In this document: positions 20,620 to 32,338 of the stretch, one piece after another | How positions within the stretch are numbered: the first letter of the stretch is position 1 | Layout of the letters: the number at the start of each line of letters is the position of its first letter | Source of the DNA: Acheta domesticus | Taxonomy: Eukaryota; Arthropoda; Insecta; Orthoptera; Gryllidae | NCBI GenBank assembly: GCA_031308135.1 | Contig: JAHLJT010003656.1 | Coordinates: forward strand, 55,836,156 to 55,900,155 | Direction of reading: 5' to 3' | DNA: 64,000 bases | The notes under the pieces: model-generated | What the model was told of the DNA's origin: nothing | What the model saw: the letters and a program-made list of their open reading frames with translations, nothing else | Databases searched by the model: none | Program-made: the position numbers and the translations under genes

Positions 20620-20941
20620 TGTCCACTCTTGACTGCTCGGTGAGTGCCCCAGGTGAACGTACTTTGTCCTTTTTCTGTCGGTCGATTACGACCACCGTCG
20701 CGAGGGGTGATCGCCCGGTGTTTCCACGCGCAGCCCTTCAGGCGCTGCCGGGCCGCTGCAGGGGGAGCGAAGCTGCGAGGCGAACGCCGGAGGGGCAAAG
20801 GTGCTCCTCGCCCGTCAGAAAGACTTCTCGGCCACCCTCACCCGCCCCCGCCCCCGCCCCCCCTGCCGCGCCTTCGCTCGGAAATTCCTCTGCCCGGCTG
20901 CGTTGGGGGAGCTCAGCCGCTGATCCTTGGGGCGCGAGCCA
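20620..20941. promoter_or_regulatory. GC-rich island before polypurine tract
   Basis: A CpG-rich patch ('ggcgctgccgggccgctgca' region, about 20,740-20,760) runs directly into the GA-rich tract. Frames over it are low-complexity. It mirrors, in reverse order, the purine-tract and CpG-island pairing at 17,745-18,760. Confidence 0.3.
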
Positions 20942-21190
20942 CGGAGGAGGAAGAGGAGGAGGAAGAGCAGGACGAGGAGGAGGAGAAGAGGAAGAGGAGG
21001 AGGAAGAAAAGAATAAGAATAAGAAGGAAAAGATGGAGGAGGAGGAAAAGGAGGAGGAAGAGGAAATAGAGAAGGAAGAGGAAGAGAAGGAAGAGGAGGA
21101 CGAGGAGGAAAAAGTGGAGGAGGAAGAGGAGGAGGAGGATAGGGAGGAGGAGGAGGTGGAGCACGCAAACGAACGGAGGGACGAAGAAAG
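20942..21190. repeat. GGA/GAA-rich polypurine tract
   Basis: About 250 bases of nearly pure A+G are dominated by gag and gaa triplets. The open frames encode long Glu/Lys runs on one strand and Ser or Leu/Phe runs on the other, which are composition artefacts. The tract is a candidate for H-DNA formation. Confidence 0.85.
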
Positions 21191-21199
21191 CTGGGTGAC

Positions 21200-22245
21200 A
21201 GGAATGGGTGACAAGCAGAAAATGGGGCGGAGGCGGAGGTGGAGTCGAAGTAGGTGGATAGCGAGAGAGAAGGCTGGGACGCAGATGATAAACAGTAAAA
21301 TCCAATGGCAGTAAAGGCGTGTGCAGCCTAAATTTAAGGGGGGTTCAACAACTTGTCTGGGGCCTCCCATCGATTAAATTTTTTTAAATTTATTTTTAAT
21401 ATTGTACTTGTACAAGCATTTTTACTCTATTTTTGAAATTTTAGGCGTTTGTAGAACAAATCGTCCTTGACTTGGTCGCACTTTTTCGGGGTCGTTGCGT
21501 ATGCGTTTCAACTGTTTGGACCTGTTTTCGATTTTCTTATGCATTTTTAGGCGTTGCTATGGGAAGGGGAGTTCGAGTCTATATTGACCATATTTCAAGA
21601 GTAAATTCCAAAGTTTCTTCAGGTTTTTGCTTTCCAAATTTGCAATTATTTTGCAGTTTTGGGTAGTTAAGCAGTACTATTTTTTGCAAATTTGAAATAT
21701 TCATAAATATTTAAGTAAATATAAAAGTTACTGAAAAATAGTGAGTCAACAAGTCGATGACTGTAGCACAAATACTGACTTTTACAAATAAAATGCCGAA
21801 AATTTTCAAATAGGCAATAATACTTACTCAAACACAGAAACGGTAATAATATATCATCAGATTATTGTGGCCATATGTTTTGTTAAAACGAAACTATACA
21901 TTATATTCGTAAGGATTTAGCATATTTACGAAATTTCACCCTCCCCTTGTTCGCACGCCAGGGACTGAAGGAAAGAGGCAAGGCACACGAAAAGAGGCAA
22001 AAGGGGGAAAGCACGGACAGTGGCAGGTGGAACCATTGAGGAAAGACTTCGATATCTTTCCTCTATGATGGAATAGCACAAGTCTATGACGTAAGTGAAT
22101 GTTGTGGAGACAGGCGAAGTCAGGAGGGAAAACACCTTTTGAGGCTTGGCAGGTACGGATAAAGGCGGAAACAAAACGGCGGTGGGGCGAAGGCACGAAA
22201 ATGGACCAGGTGTGGACTGGGTCAATGCGAAGCCGTGGCGTGAGG
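21200..22245. other. AT-rich stretch, nothing recognised
   Basis: Unique-looking sequence, with a slightly purine-rich GC-neutral part at 21,950-22,240. Frames up to 135 codons have no recognisable domain. Confidence 0.45.
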
Positions 22246-22249
22246 ACAG

Positions 22250-23335
22250 AGGGAGTGAAAGCGAGAGTGAGCGGGGGCGATTGATTGGTTGATTGATTGT
22301 TCGTGATTCCGGGCGCATCAACTACTGAGGTCATTAGTGTCATAAGTGTAGTGCGTGTTTTTCACTCGGGAGGGGGCGGTTATCTTTCCCGGCCGGATGG
22401 CGAGATCCGGGGCCGACATACCGTCGACCAGCGGGTTTTCCCACAACAGGGTATCTCCCACCAGCGGGGTACTGCCCCAGCCGGGACAAGCCTTAAGGTC
22501 CCGACCGGCCTCCGGGCATATGTGGTAGTGGATGGCATGTTAGTGTAAGTGAACATGAAAGGGATGAAGATAGGGCGAGGAAGAGGAAAGAAAGATCGCG
22601 CGCGATCCGTGGCTCGTTTGTTAGGGTACTGCTCCGGCATACGCCTGGTGTTGATCGGAGAAACCACGGAAAACTACCGATCAGAGCAGCCGGTCGCTAG
22701 AATTCTCCTCCAGACAGCGACTGGATTCGACCTAGCTGACAAGCTAGTGTCAAAAATCCTGCCGCCCCTCGGAACTCGAACCTAGGAACTCCTGGTCAGA
22801 GGGACTGCAGTGACATCAGTCGATGCACTGAGCCATTTCTCTCGGTCAGAGCGGGGGCGAGAGCGAGCAGGGGCGATATTGAGCGGGGGCGAGAGTGAGC
22901 GGGGGCGAGAGTGAGCGGGGGCGAGAGTGAGCGGGGGCGAGAGTGAGCGGGGGCGAGAGTGAGCGGGGGCGAGAGTGAGCGGGGGCGAGAGTGAGCGGGG
23001 GCGAGAGTGAGCGGGGGCGAGAGTGAGCGGGGGCGAGAGTGAGCGGGGGCGAGAGTGAGCGGGGGCGAGAGTGAGCGGGGGCGAGAGTGAACGGGGGCGA
23101 GAGCGAGCAGGGGGCGATATTGAGCGGGGGCGAGAGTGAGCGGGGGCGAGAGCGAGCGGGGATGAGAGGGAGCGGGGATGAGAGTGAGCGGGGGCGAGAG
23201 TGAGCTGGAGCGAGAATGATCGGGGACGAGATTGAGCGGATGTAAGAGTGAGCGGGGGCGAGAGTGGGCGGGGACGACAGTAAGCGGGAACGAGAGGGAG
23301 CGACGCGAGAGGGAGCGGCGCGGAAGCGGAGTGAC
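22250..23335. repeat. 16-bp minisatellite (gagcgggggcgagagt), split by a SINE
   Basis: About 30 units of a 16-bp repeat run from 22,849 to about 23,335. The first ones are nearly perfect and the last third is diverged. One or two units also stand at 22,250-22,280, on the other side of the SINE at 22,281-22,850. The SINE therefore seems to have inserted inside or at the edge of the array. A 310-codon frame on the minus strand is a repeat artefact (Ser-Pro-Pro-Leu type periodic peptide). Confidence 0.85.
22281..22850 (-). mobile_element. tRNA-derived SINE, near full length (copy B)
   Basis: On the minus strand this begins with the tRNA-like head: A-box-like 'tggctcagtg' near 22,830 and B-box-like 'ggttcgagttcc' near 22,777. 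It carries the whole body and ends in an (AATC)n-type tail at 22,281-22,300. The sequence 'gagcgggggcga' stands on both sides (22,269-22,280 and 22,849-22,860). That fits a 12-bp target-site duplication, although the target is itself a tandem repeat, so the duplication is not proof. Confidence 0.85.
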
Positions 23336-23670
23336 GCGAAGTTAAGCGGGAAGTAAAGGTGTCCCGGAGAACGAACGATGAGGGAACACACGCACTGGGG
23401 GGCGGTCGGGGAGCGCTTAGATCTCCGCGGGAGGGCGAGCCAGGGCGGGGCGTGGCGGGTGAGGGTGGGCGGGTGAGCCGCGGATGCAGCTAAGGTCGAA
23501 GAAGTCGCGCCTTTGCCCGTCAACGTTTCCAGGAAATGCACGTTGACGGGCGGCCTCCTTGAATTCGAATGCCTGGGCGTGGCGGCGCCCGGAGGGTCCC
23601 CCAAAGGGCGCACTGGGGCGGGCGGGCACGTAGCAGGAAATTTTCTCCGGAGGGCGCACACGCCCTTCTG
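23336..23670. other. GC-rich island after the minisatellite
   Basis: CpG-rich and moderately G-rich sequence. The palindrome-like pair 'cccgtcaacgt' (23,516) and 'acgttgacggg' (23,540) forms a hairpin with 10- to 11-bp arms. No gene is supported. Confidence 0.4.
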
Positions 23671-26260
23671 TATGTATATTCTTGGGTTTGAAAAAATCAA
23701 TTTTCGCTGGTGTACAGCAGCAGACTTTTGCAAACAATGTAATATTATTGTTACAGTAGAGATAAATAATAGTTGCATTTGATCCCATTATTTGTAAAGA
23801 GTGATTCTGCTCACTGGGAGGAACAGGACGAAAAAATCTAAAGAACCTAACAAGAAAATGGATCTCTTGTAATGTACGTTCTGAAATAACATATCTCCCT
23901 TCTAATAAAAGTTGAATTTCTATGATTCTAAAGTTCATATTTCGAGGCTTCAGCAAATTGTTTCCGGGGACTTTAATTTCTTAACATAAAACAAACAAAC
24001 AAACAACAATGTGTGCAAGTCGCCTTGGATATAACATGAATCTTAAATTAACATCAGAGGATTGCACAAGAGAAATGGTAACTTGGAAGACTTCAAAAGA
24101 ACCTGCATATTGATTTGATTAAATAACTGAAATAAAATAATACAGTGGTTTCAAATAGATTATGTTTTATTTTAATCGAGCTAATTTACCGTTTCCCCTT
24201 AGTTCACAGATACTAGTTTTCCGAGTTCCCGTAGATTAACATAACAATAACTAATCATATTATTTAAATACATAATTTTTTAAGAAACGCTCTCATTTTC
24301 TCTGAGTAAATATATTACCTGATGGAAACTTTGTAATGATAGACGAAACGATTTGAAAACATTAAGAAAATGGTTTCTCTAATAAGTAAATACATTTCAT
24401 GTTTATTTAAAGTAAAAGCTTTGTTTTAAAAAGCACTTCACATTTGGGTTAAATTTGATCCTAGATATATCGGTTATAAACCGCATTTTCCGTATGATAA
24501 TTGTGAGTTGTTGGAGTGAGAGTAAAAAAATGTAGATCAGTAGTAACAAAATTAAATGACATTATATAACTTTATCGTTTTGTTTGAATCAGCTCTGACA
24601 CTATTTTGTGAGAGAGAGTGAATTTTTTGATAATTTTGTAATAATCCCAAAAGCATTGAGAGAACAGTAGGTTATAGAAACAATGTTTATTCTGGCGTAT
24701 TTAATGCTCTAAAATTTTAAGAGATTTTTAACTAATACATTTTTCATTCTTCTTATCGAATCCACATTTTCGACGTGTATCATGTATTATGTGGGTGACG
24801 TAACAATGTTCAATGACGAATTGTTTATTCGAAAGTAATTTTTAGTCACACTGTTCGTAACAACCGAAATCGGTTAGTGTTCTGTTTAAAATATCTGAGC
24901 AAGTATATTCTTTGTAAACAGACGGGACTCAATTTCTTTCTTTTCTCCTTTATTATCTCTCCCTTCTTGTTGCAAGGCGGCGACAAAGCACACAAATTCC
25001 TTCCCTTCTCTCTTGAGGCCTCTTGTGCCATTGTTTATTCAACATGAAAGGGAGGTATTGACAATAAACTCATATCATCTCAAATTTATGTGAATACACT
25101 GACGGTCTGACATCGTCGATATTGAGAATAAATATTGATCCAGTGGGGCTGCCGTGCGAGAAGACATTTCCAGCGCGGACATTGGCTGTTTCCGGTGGTT
25201 GTTATGAAGCTCCTGCGTAGAGTAGCATATAACATCGCGGCAATTCCGACATTCCAATTACGCCATATTGTGCATTAATGAATGCTGCCCGGATGACACC
25301 GTGTCGAGGGTTGTGATGCTATCGTTTCGATCATCAAGTCTTGGCACTTACACCCATTGAAAGACCACGATAAGATGTTTGAAACGGTAATATCATTGCC
25401 ATCGATGCAGCGTCACCCGACCAGCTAAGATCATTAGCATGGAAGCCAGAACACGGAGACACGGAAGCCTTGGACATGTCATATTGTACACCAGGTACTA
25501 ATAAATCTCGCCTTTGCGGATGATGTGAGAAGAAATGAATCAAAATACAACACTTAATAATACAACATATAATAATTAACGAACACATATGTTTATTAAA
25601 ACGTTAATTTCTGAAAAATTGGAATAATAAAAACATAGGTCATCTGTATCAAGAGTAAGAAAGTTGTTTAGGAAAAAAGTGTTAAAATTTTAGAACACTA
25701 AAATCGTCAGAATAAAAATAACTACCAACCCTACTGCTGTCAATTTTTTTTGGGATTATTACAGAATTATCAAACAAAGAACTTTCTCTCATAAAAGTGT
25801 CAGAGTTGATTCAAACAATGCTATAAAGTTGGATAATATCATTTAATTATTTTTACTACTGTTCTACAGCGAATGAAATGTCGAAACTCTTTCATTGTTT
25901 TTTGACTTTTCCGAGTTCCTGGATATCTATAAACCACTGACTGGAAGCTGGATATTTTTCTTTCAATTTCTGCGCGCATTGTAAATTAGTAATATATGTT
26001 GTGAGTTACGACTGTTTTCTTGCAAGCGCTGGCATATAATGACGGACCTTGTAGAAGAGATTTTGAATTTCCTGGAAATCATAAGACCTGATTTACACTC
26101 GCTTCCATTTGACGAATGATTCAGGTGTTTTGGCACTTGATGAATGTCGCATCTAGTGTTCCAGAAACCGCACATACTGCGCTTGCACGCGATCGGGAAT
26201 CGTTCTTCATAAAGAACCGCGTAATCAAGTCTATGATTAATCCGATTAATTATGTCGGTG
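23671..26260. other. Long AT-rich stretch, no gene recognised
   Basis: There is an (AAAC)n microtract near 23,988-24,004. Otherwise the sequence is unique AT-rich DNA with stops in all frames. A moderately GC-rich patch at 25,100-25,500 has no domain in any frame. Confidence 0.5.
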
Positions 26261-26670
26261 TTTCAACTGCTAGTCCCGTAAGTGTGGTCATTAGCCCCGT
26301 AAGTGTGGTATATGTTTTATCACGGGAGGTGGTGATATTCCTTCCCCGCTGGATGGTGAAATCCAACCTATACGACTGCTTGGGGGGGGGGGCCTCCAAG
26401 AATTTCCCACCAGGGGGACATCTCTTCAGTCGGGACAAACTCTAATCTCCCGACTGGTCTCGTGGCATGTGAGTTAATGCAATGCATGCAAGTGCATGTA
26501 TGTGTAAGAGGGCGAGGATGAAACAACGAAGAGGAAGGAATAATCACGCGCGGTCCGTAGCCCGTTTGTTCCGGCATTCTCCTGGTGCAGTTGGGAGAAA
26601 CCACGGAAAACGACCGATCAGAATAGCCGGCCGCTAGAATTTTCCTCCAGACAGCGGATGAAGGATTCTA
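26261..26670 (-). mobile_element. tRNA-derived SINE, head-truncated (copy C)
   Basis: It matches the SINE body and the part just before the tail, in reverse orientation. Shared blocks are 'gtcccgtaagtgtgg', 'gggacaaactctaa', 'aaccacggaaaacgaccgat' and 'gctagaattttcctccagac'. The tRNA-like head and the (AATC)n tail are not recognisable. A run of ten G lies at about 26,383, where other copies have 'gcgggttttcccac', suggesting local decay. Confidence 0.85.
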
Positions 26671-26679
26671 CGGGTTGCC

Positions 26680-27000
26680 ATGGTTTTCTATTCCTACTGG
26701 TCTTCGTTGTGCGGGCGAGGAGCGGAATTGTGGCCAGGCAGGTCGCGACGCTGCGCAGGGCGGAGCAGAGCGGAGCAGAACAGGCGCAGGGGCGCGCAGC
26801 GTCGGAAGCGGGTGGGAAGCGGAAGCGGAGCGGCCGTTTGTTTTCAGAGAAAGCAGCTCCGGCGGCGGCTGACGGGCAGCAGCCGTGCGCTCCCCGAGTC
26901 CACGCCCCACGCCCCACGTCCCGAGCGCCGCTGCCGACGAGGAACAGCACTTTTTCTCAAACGACGACGCCAGAGATGCTATGAGCAGGAGTACCCCAAG
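26680..27000. promoter_or_regulatory. CpG island
   Basis: GC-rich, with 'cggagcagagcggagcagaa' type repeats at 26,760-26,785. Several 65- to 126-codon frames overlap on both strands, which marks composition bias and not a gene. It starts immediately next to the head side of SINE copy C. Confidence 0.3.
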
Positions 27001-28029
27001 GTCCCAAACAGTGCTTCACATTTGCGTCGAAATTTGTTGGTGTCGAATGTAGGTGGGTGATTTGTAATGTGTGCTCGCACACACACGCACCCACTGAGAA
27101 AGATGCATGTTGTGGAGTTCTCGAAATGTGTTTATTTGCTAAATGACTAAAATGCTATTATCACAGGCTGGTGATATCTGCACCACACTCATAGATGTCG
27201 CTTTATGTATGAATTTGAGTGTAGGGACAATGTATGACAAGGTTCTTTCCTGATTGAAAAGTATGTTTTCTCAGGTATTTTCTCTAAATAAGGCTGAATT
27301 ATTGACCCCAAAGTTACGTTTTACTTAAATAATTTTTGTTACCTGCGATCATTTAAAGATTTCTCTTTCGGAAGTTGCATATTTCTTCTCTTTTTTTCTT
27401 CATAAATTTAATTATAATTGCCTTCATTTTTGTCGTTTTCAAGTGATTTATTTATTCAGAAATATACAGAGGTTCATCTCATCGTTTCAGCGATTGTCGA
27501 AATAATTGCGATAAGTGTTTACAATAGTATCAACTCATCGACGAACAGGAGTTCGGTAATAGTTCATTGGAGTGTTCCCTGCAACATTTACGAGTATGCT
27601 AATACACTTGCTTTTAAATTATTTTGGAACAGTACTGCAAAACGTATGATAATATTCTCAGAGGGAAAATTTCCGGATCCGCGATGTGGTCCAATTTATC
27701 ACAGGCGTTATTACCATTATGATATCGCTACTGCTATCGCTATCACCATCATGACCGTCGTCGTTGCTGTTGTAAATACTTGCACAATGTAGCTTTCGAG
27801 AAGATTCGTAAATTTTCTACGTTATGTCGCGCGTTTCCCAACAGACTGAAGGGTTGGCGGACAGTTTAGTATCGATGGGATATACTCGTGCATCTCCAAA
27901 TTATTTAGTGGCTTAGGAAATATCAAAGTGATGTGTGAGAAAGGAAAAAGGGTACGGTTTTTAAGTCTTGGTGTTGGGGATCTGTAGTAAGTGGCTAGGT
28001 AAAGGAGAGGCCTCCTTGAAAATGCAAAA
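27001..28029. other. AT-rich stretch, nothing recognised
   Basis: A short (ca)n-like tract lies near 27,076. A 124-codon frame at 27,418-27,792 has no domain and AT-driven composition. No gene is supported. Confidence 0.45.
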
Positions 28030-29049
28030 CGGCAAAGGTCGCTCAGGGCATCAACTAATGTCACTGCAGTGCCTCTGACCGAGAGGCCCAAGGGTTCGAG
28101 TCCCGGCGACAGCTGGATAGAATTTAGCCGCTATCTGGTGGAATTCCAGCGACCGGCTGCTCTGATTGGTAGTTTTCCGTGGTTACTCCGATCAACAGCA
28201 GACAAACTCCGGAGCAGTACTCTAACAAACGGGTACGGACCGCGCACTTCCCCTTCCTTGTCCTAACTTCACCCCGCAATTACGCACACTTACACTCACA
28301 TACACTACACTATCATACTTACCACCAGACCAGTCGGGAGTTTAGAGCTTGTCTCGGTTGGGGCAGTGCTCCGCCAGTGGATGATACCTGGTTGGGTAAA
28401 ATCCTCGTAAGCCGATATAGGTCGACGATGGATCTCGCCATGGTCGACGATGGTCTCGCCATCCAAAGGGGCAAAATCTTCTCCACCTTCCGCGATGAAA
28501 ACATGGGCTACACTTACGGAATTAACCCGGGAATGCCCGCATTAGGCAGACTCACGTCAGTGCCCGCAATGTACCTCTCCGATATAGCTGAAACTTTTCG
28601 TGAATGGGAATAATCTGAAGCTCAATTAACTGAAATACGTATTTTATTTTGTTTGTACATATGTCTCAATACAATTGTTAAAAAATCGTACACTTGTCTT
28701 AGACACGCCTTGAAATTACATCATGATACGTACCGCTTACGCCAGGAGCTCACAATGCACTGGCGCCAGTGTACACTACGTATCTGTCAGGTATCGCGCA
28801 GCGCAGTGATCAAGTTTCAGTATGCTCACGGGAAATGATCCATCGAAAATATAAAAACAGAAGGTCAGGCGTTCTCAGAAAAGTATGTACAATGAAGGAA
28901 TACATGAAATATCAGGTGCCTAATGCATCGCAATAATTCAGGAACACAAAATCGCCCTGGCTTGGATCTGACAGATCTATTGCGAGCACTCACGGATTAA
29001 TGACCTGAAGAGTTAACGCGCCCGGAATCACTAATCAATCAATCAATTG
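28030..29049 (+). mobile_element. tRNA-derived SINE, interrupted (copy D)
   Basis: The tRNA-like head has a clear B box (ggttcgagtccc, 28,091-28,102) and a degenerate A box near 28,045. The body continues to about 28,525. The 3' part resumes at 28,988 with 'attaatgacctgaagagttaac' type sequence and ends in (AATC)n at 29,031-29,049. The middle (28,526-28,987) is foreign to the SINE. Near-identical sequences at the junctions (acttacggaattaa and actcacggattaa) suggest a target-site duplication of about 13 bp made by the inserted element. Confidence 0.8.
28526..28987. mobile_element. Unidentified 462-bp insertion inside SINE copy D
   Basis: This block is absent from all other SINE copies in the window. 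It is flanked by an approximately 13-bp imperfect repeat of SINE sequence. It has no long frame, no obvious terminal inverted repeats and no poly(A) tail. It could be a short retroelement fragment or another non-autonomous element. Confidence 0.5.
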
Positions 29050-29285
29050 AAAATGCGAGATTCGCGGAAGGTTTTTTGCGCTTTAGAAACGGACGGAGGC
29101 CGGGACAGACCGGGAGACCGCCAGACGGGCGCGGCGCCGCTGCGTGCGCGGCGTCGCCCACTCGTCGCCCCGTTTGGGCGCTGGGGTTGGGGTTGGGCGT
29201 GGCGCGCCGCGCGCATCGCCAGCGGAGGCCTCCGGCGGGAGCGACGCTCAGGGCGCGCCATTCAGCCCTGGCGTAAGCGTTTCAT
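29050..29285. other. GC-rich island between two inverted SINE tails
   Basis: CpG-rich sequence with Arg-rich frames on both strands. It is bounded by the 3' end of SINE copy D (plus) and a 3' fragment of another copy (minus). No gene or promoter element was recognised. Confidence 0.4.
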
Positions 29286-29289
29286 TGAC

Positions 29290-29358
29290 TGATCGGTGCA
29301 TCCGGGCGCGTCAACTGCTAAGGTCATTAGTCCCGTAAGTGTATTGCATGTTTTTTCT
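29290..29358 (-). mobile_element. tRNA-derived SINE, 3' fragment (copy E)
   Basis: This is the short 3' end of the family on the minus strand: 'gggcgcgtcaactgctaagg' and 'cattagtcccgtaagtgtat'. Only about 70 bp remain. The (AATC)n tail is degraded to 'ttgactgatcgg'. Confidence 0.75.
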
Positions 29359-29866
29359 TCCCCCATTGTATAATGCTGTCATTGGATGGCTGCCACCAGT
29401 TGCATAATGATAGTCATTTCGATACAGTTTTCATTATGATACAGGTTCTTGACTAATCACAGAGAAGCTTACAAACCAAGTATTGACACTTAATTAATCA
29501 TTGAGAATCGTTTTAGCGAATGTTTCGTTCGATTTTGTACATTAAAATTGTATTTGTTATTATATACTATGCTCAATAGTTTTAATTTCTTAGTAATTTT
29601 AATTAGTAATTATTGTGTATTATTTTAGTAGTAATTATTAATTAGTAATTTTTGTGGTATATTACTTAAAATAAAGTGGATCGTAGTTCACTTTGATCCC
29701 ATTTGACTAGCGCAGTACTCCCTTACCAGGCAGACAGGTAACGACAGCCACCTGTGGCAGCTTGCGAGGGTAGATTTAGGTAGCAGTCCGTTAGGTGGCC
29801 TTGGCTGAATGAACTGCCACGAAACTATTAATTGTAAAAGTTTAACTTATAAAACTCGTAGAAAAA
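29359..29866. other. AT-rich stretch, nothing recognised
   Basis: The motif 'attagtaatt' recurs several times at 29,590-29,655. Otherwise nothing is recognised. Confidence 0.45.
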
Positions 29867-29987
29867 GTACCGTATGAAACTCGATGTAATGGGTATTAAT
29901 ACACGAGTGTGATATTACGATACGAGCGAGGTACGAGCGAGTATCGTAAACTTCACACGATCATTATATCATCGTTTCATAATGTAC
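29867..29987. repeat. 121-bp fold-back hairpin with GTAC ends
   Basis: Arms of about 50 bases starting 'gtac' and containing 'tatgaaac', 'cacgatcatt/gtgtga' and 'gtatcgtaa/attacgatac' pair around a centre with repeated 'acgagcgag'. Typical of a small MITE or fold-back element. No duplication at the ends was identified. Confidence 0.5.
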
Positions 29988-29989
29988 AA

Positions 29990-30505
29990 TTGGCGGCGGA
30001 GGCGGCGGTGTTCTTCCAATGCTGGATGGCGTCAACCTAGTACTCGTCGGCTTGCGGGTATTTTGCCAACCAGGTATCTCCCACCAGCGGGGCGCTGCCC
30101 CAGCCGGGATCAGCTCTAAGTTCCCGACTGTTCTCCCGACATTTGTGGTAGTGCAGTACTAGTAGTTGTACATGTGTGTAGGAATGGGTGGCGGACAAGA
30201 GAAGGAAGAGGAAGGAAAGTTCGCGCGCGGTCCTGGACTGTGTGATAGAGTTCTTCTCCGGCAATCATCTGGCGTAGACCGGAGAAGCCACAGAAAACTA
30301 CCGATCAGAGCAGCCTGCCGCTAGAGTTCTCCCCCAAACAGCGGCTGAACGAATTCAGCGGCTGAACGATAACTAAGTCGAAACTTAGTTATCGACCTAG
30401 AGTCGAAAACTGTCGGGACTGTCGCCACTGTCGGGATTCGAAATCGGACCTTGCGGTGCACTGCAAGCACTGCAGTGACATCAATTGAAGCCCTGAACTA
30501 CATAA
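29990..30505 (-). mobile_element. tRNA-derived SINE, tail-truncated (copy F)
   Basis: A long copy on the minus strand, from the body near the 3' end (29,995) to the tRNA-like head (B-box-like 'gattcgaaatc' region near 30,437, A-box side near 30,490). The block 'cagcggctgaacgaattcag' is followed by a second 'cagcggctgaacga', a local duplication. The (AATC)n tail is missing. Confidence 0.8.
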
Positions 30506-32338
30506 GTCTGGCGGCAAACAGCCACCAACACTAGACAGTTTTAGCGCCAGATATAAGAAGACATCGATCATGTGACCAACAACGTTATACGGTCGTAAGG
30601 AACAACGTTGTGTTGAACAAATGAGTTGCATAATAGTATACCAAAGAGTCCAAACAAATAGTGAGGTATTTGTACAACGATACCTGTATCAAGAGTAAAG
30701 AAACCATCATAAGAATTTTTTTACTGCATTTTCCAGCTCGGCGGGATGAATATGAAGTTTAAAATTTTGAATGGATATTTGTTTTGAATTATCTAAATCG
30801 AGGATATGATTTATATTTTAACGCGAATTTTTTCACTCTTAACTTACCAATATTTCCCCTTTTCTAATAAATTCTTGCCAGATTTGTAAATATAGGCAAA
30901 GATAAATTACAAATGGCTCACATACGAGAATAAGTTTATCAGAGTTACGGAAAAAGCAAGGTCCTCTTTATCGTCGCCATTTTGCCGTTTGTAAGATGAC
31001 CTTAGTGACTCCCAGAAGCGTGCACTATTTATTATGCGATAAGGTCGAATCCTAGGTGTAAAATAAGGCATGTCTCCAAGGTCAGTCATGTGACTGTTGG
31101 TGCATATAACGTCGCTACCTTATACTTGGCACAAACTCCATATTATCAGAATAGGCCGTCGTTTAAGAAAAAGTGGAACTTCAATGATTAGCAACCCTGC
31201 CATGGCACTAATATCTAATTCTCTTTCAAATCATGACAAACTATTTGCAATGCGAATAACTAACAATGCGAATTTACAATACAATATTTTAAATAATGTT
31301 TAGAAAGTGAATACTTGGCATTACTGGAACGACTTGAACTTTTTTCAGTATTTCAATTACACCATATATTTTTTTTTATTGCAGCATTATATTTTTCTGT
31401 AATAGGTATGAAGAAGTTTCATCTTGGAGAGTGATTTAATTAAGGATAATTCTTCATTTCATTACGCAAATGTAAAAGGAGATGCTTTGAATCAATGCGT
31501 GCCTGAGCTCGAATTTCGCGTGATTCAATTTAGATTAGAGTAGCCTTGGTGGTAACATCTCTTCGGTGCATGCGTTTCGCAGTAAAATTACGAAATTCTT
31601 GGACTCAAACAGAAATGCTCTCACCCTACCACCCAAAAATACTCCCGAGGCCCAGAGCTATATTACAAACCACATTACCAAACTGGCGCACGACGCCCGA
31701 GACCCGGGTGCAGCAGATTGCGGAACAAGCTTTCATTTTAATCTAATATTACATCCAGATTTCTGGGAAATAATCTGAACCTGGGAAATATTAAAATGCA
31801 ATATAAATTTAGCTGCTTTTTAAATTTGATATAAGATAACCGTGATATAAGAGCTAGTTGGAAAATAAGGCGTAATAACACCTGCCTGAGAAAAAAATAA
31901 CAGTAATTTAAATGAAAAGGGTGTGGAATGACCGTTGGGGACCCAGTCGTTGAACGACAACATGAAATGAAAGTCCAAGTAATAATAATAATAATAACAA
32001 CAATAATAACAATAATAATAACAATAATGACAATAATAATAATAATCTAAGATTTTTTGACGATAAAAATTCTTCGAGGAATCGGGTTCTCAGATTTCAG
32101 GCAGCCATCGATGCACATAATGCACCTCAAGCAGAGGTGACTCCCTCCAAGCAAAAACTGCGTACATTCCATCTCTCAGGACCTCTTAACACGCAAAAGA
32201 TTTTCAGAATCATGCATTTTAAATTAGCCTCTTCTCTTATCTAGGCCCTGCCCATAGATCCCCCAACTCCAACACTTAGAATCCGATACCCTCTCTACGC
32301 CCTTCTCACTCATGACGTTGATATTTTGAAGACTAAAT
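30506..32338. other. AT-rich stretch with (AAT)n tract
   Basis: An imperfect (AAT/AAC)n microsatellite lies at 31,979-32,046. A 70-codon frame at 31,566-31,778 has a faint likeness to LINE-type linker sequence, too weak to call. No gene is supported. Confidence 0.45.

Noticed and set aside
20619..21370. 231-codon Glu/Lys-rich and 210-codon Ser-rich frames
   Set aside because: They are translations of a polypurine tract and its complement. The acidic run is not evidence for an acidic protein gene.
22846..23778. 310-codon open frame on the minus strand
   Set aside because: Most of it is the 16-bp minisatellite read in frame, giving a periodic Ser/Pro/Leu/Ala peptide. The rest is a GC island with no domain.
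28179..28613. 144-codon frame
   Set aside because: It lies almost wholly within SINE copy D, and other SINE copies do not keep the frame.
31566..31778. 70-codon frame with faint LINE-like words
   Set aside because: The likeness is limited to a few residues and no reverse transcriptase or endonuclease motif is present.
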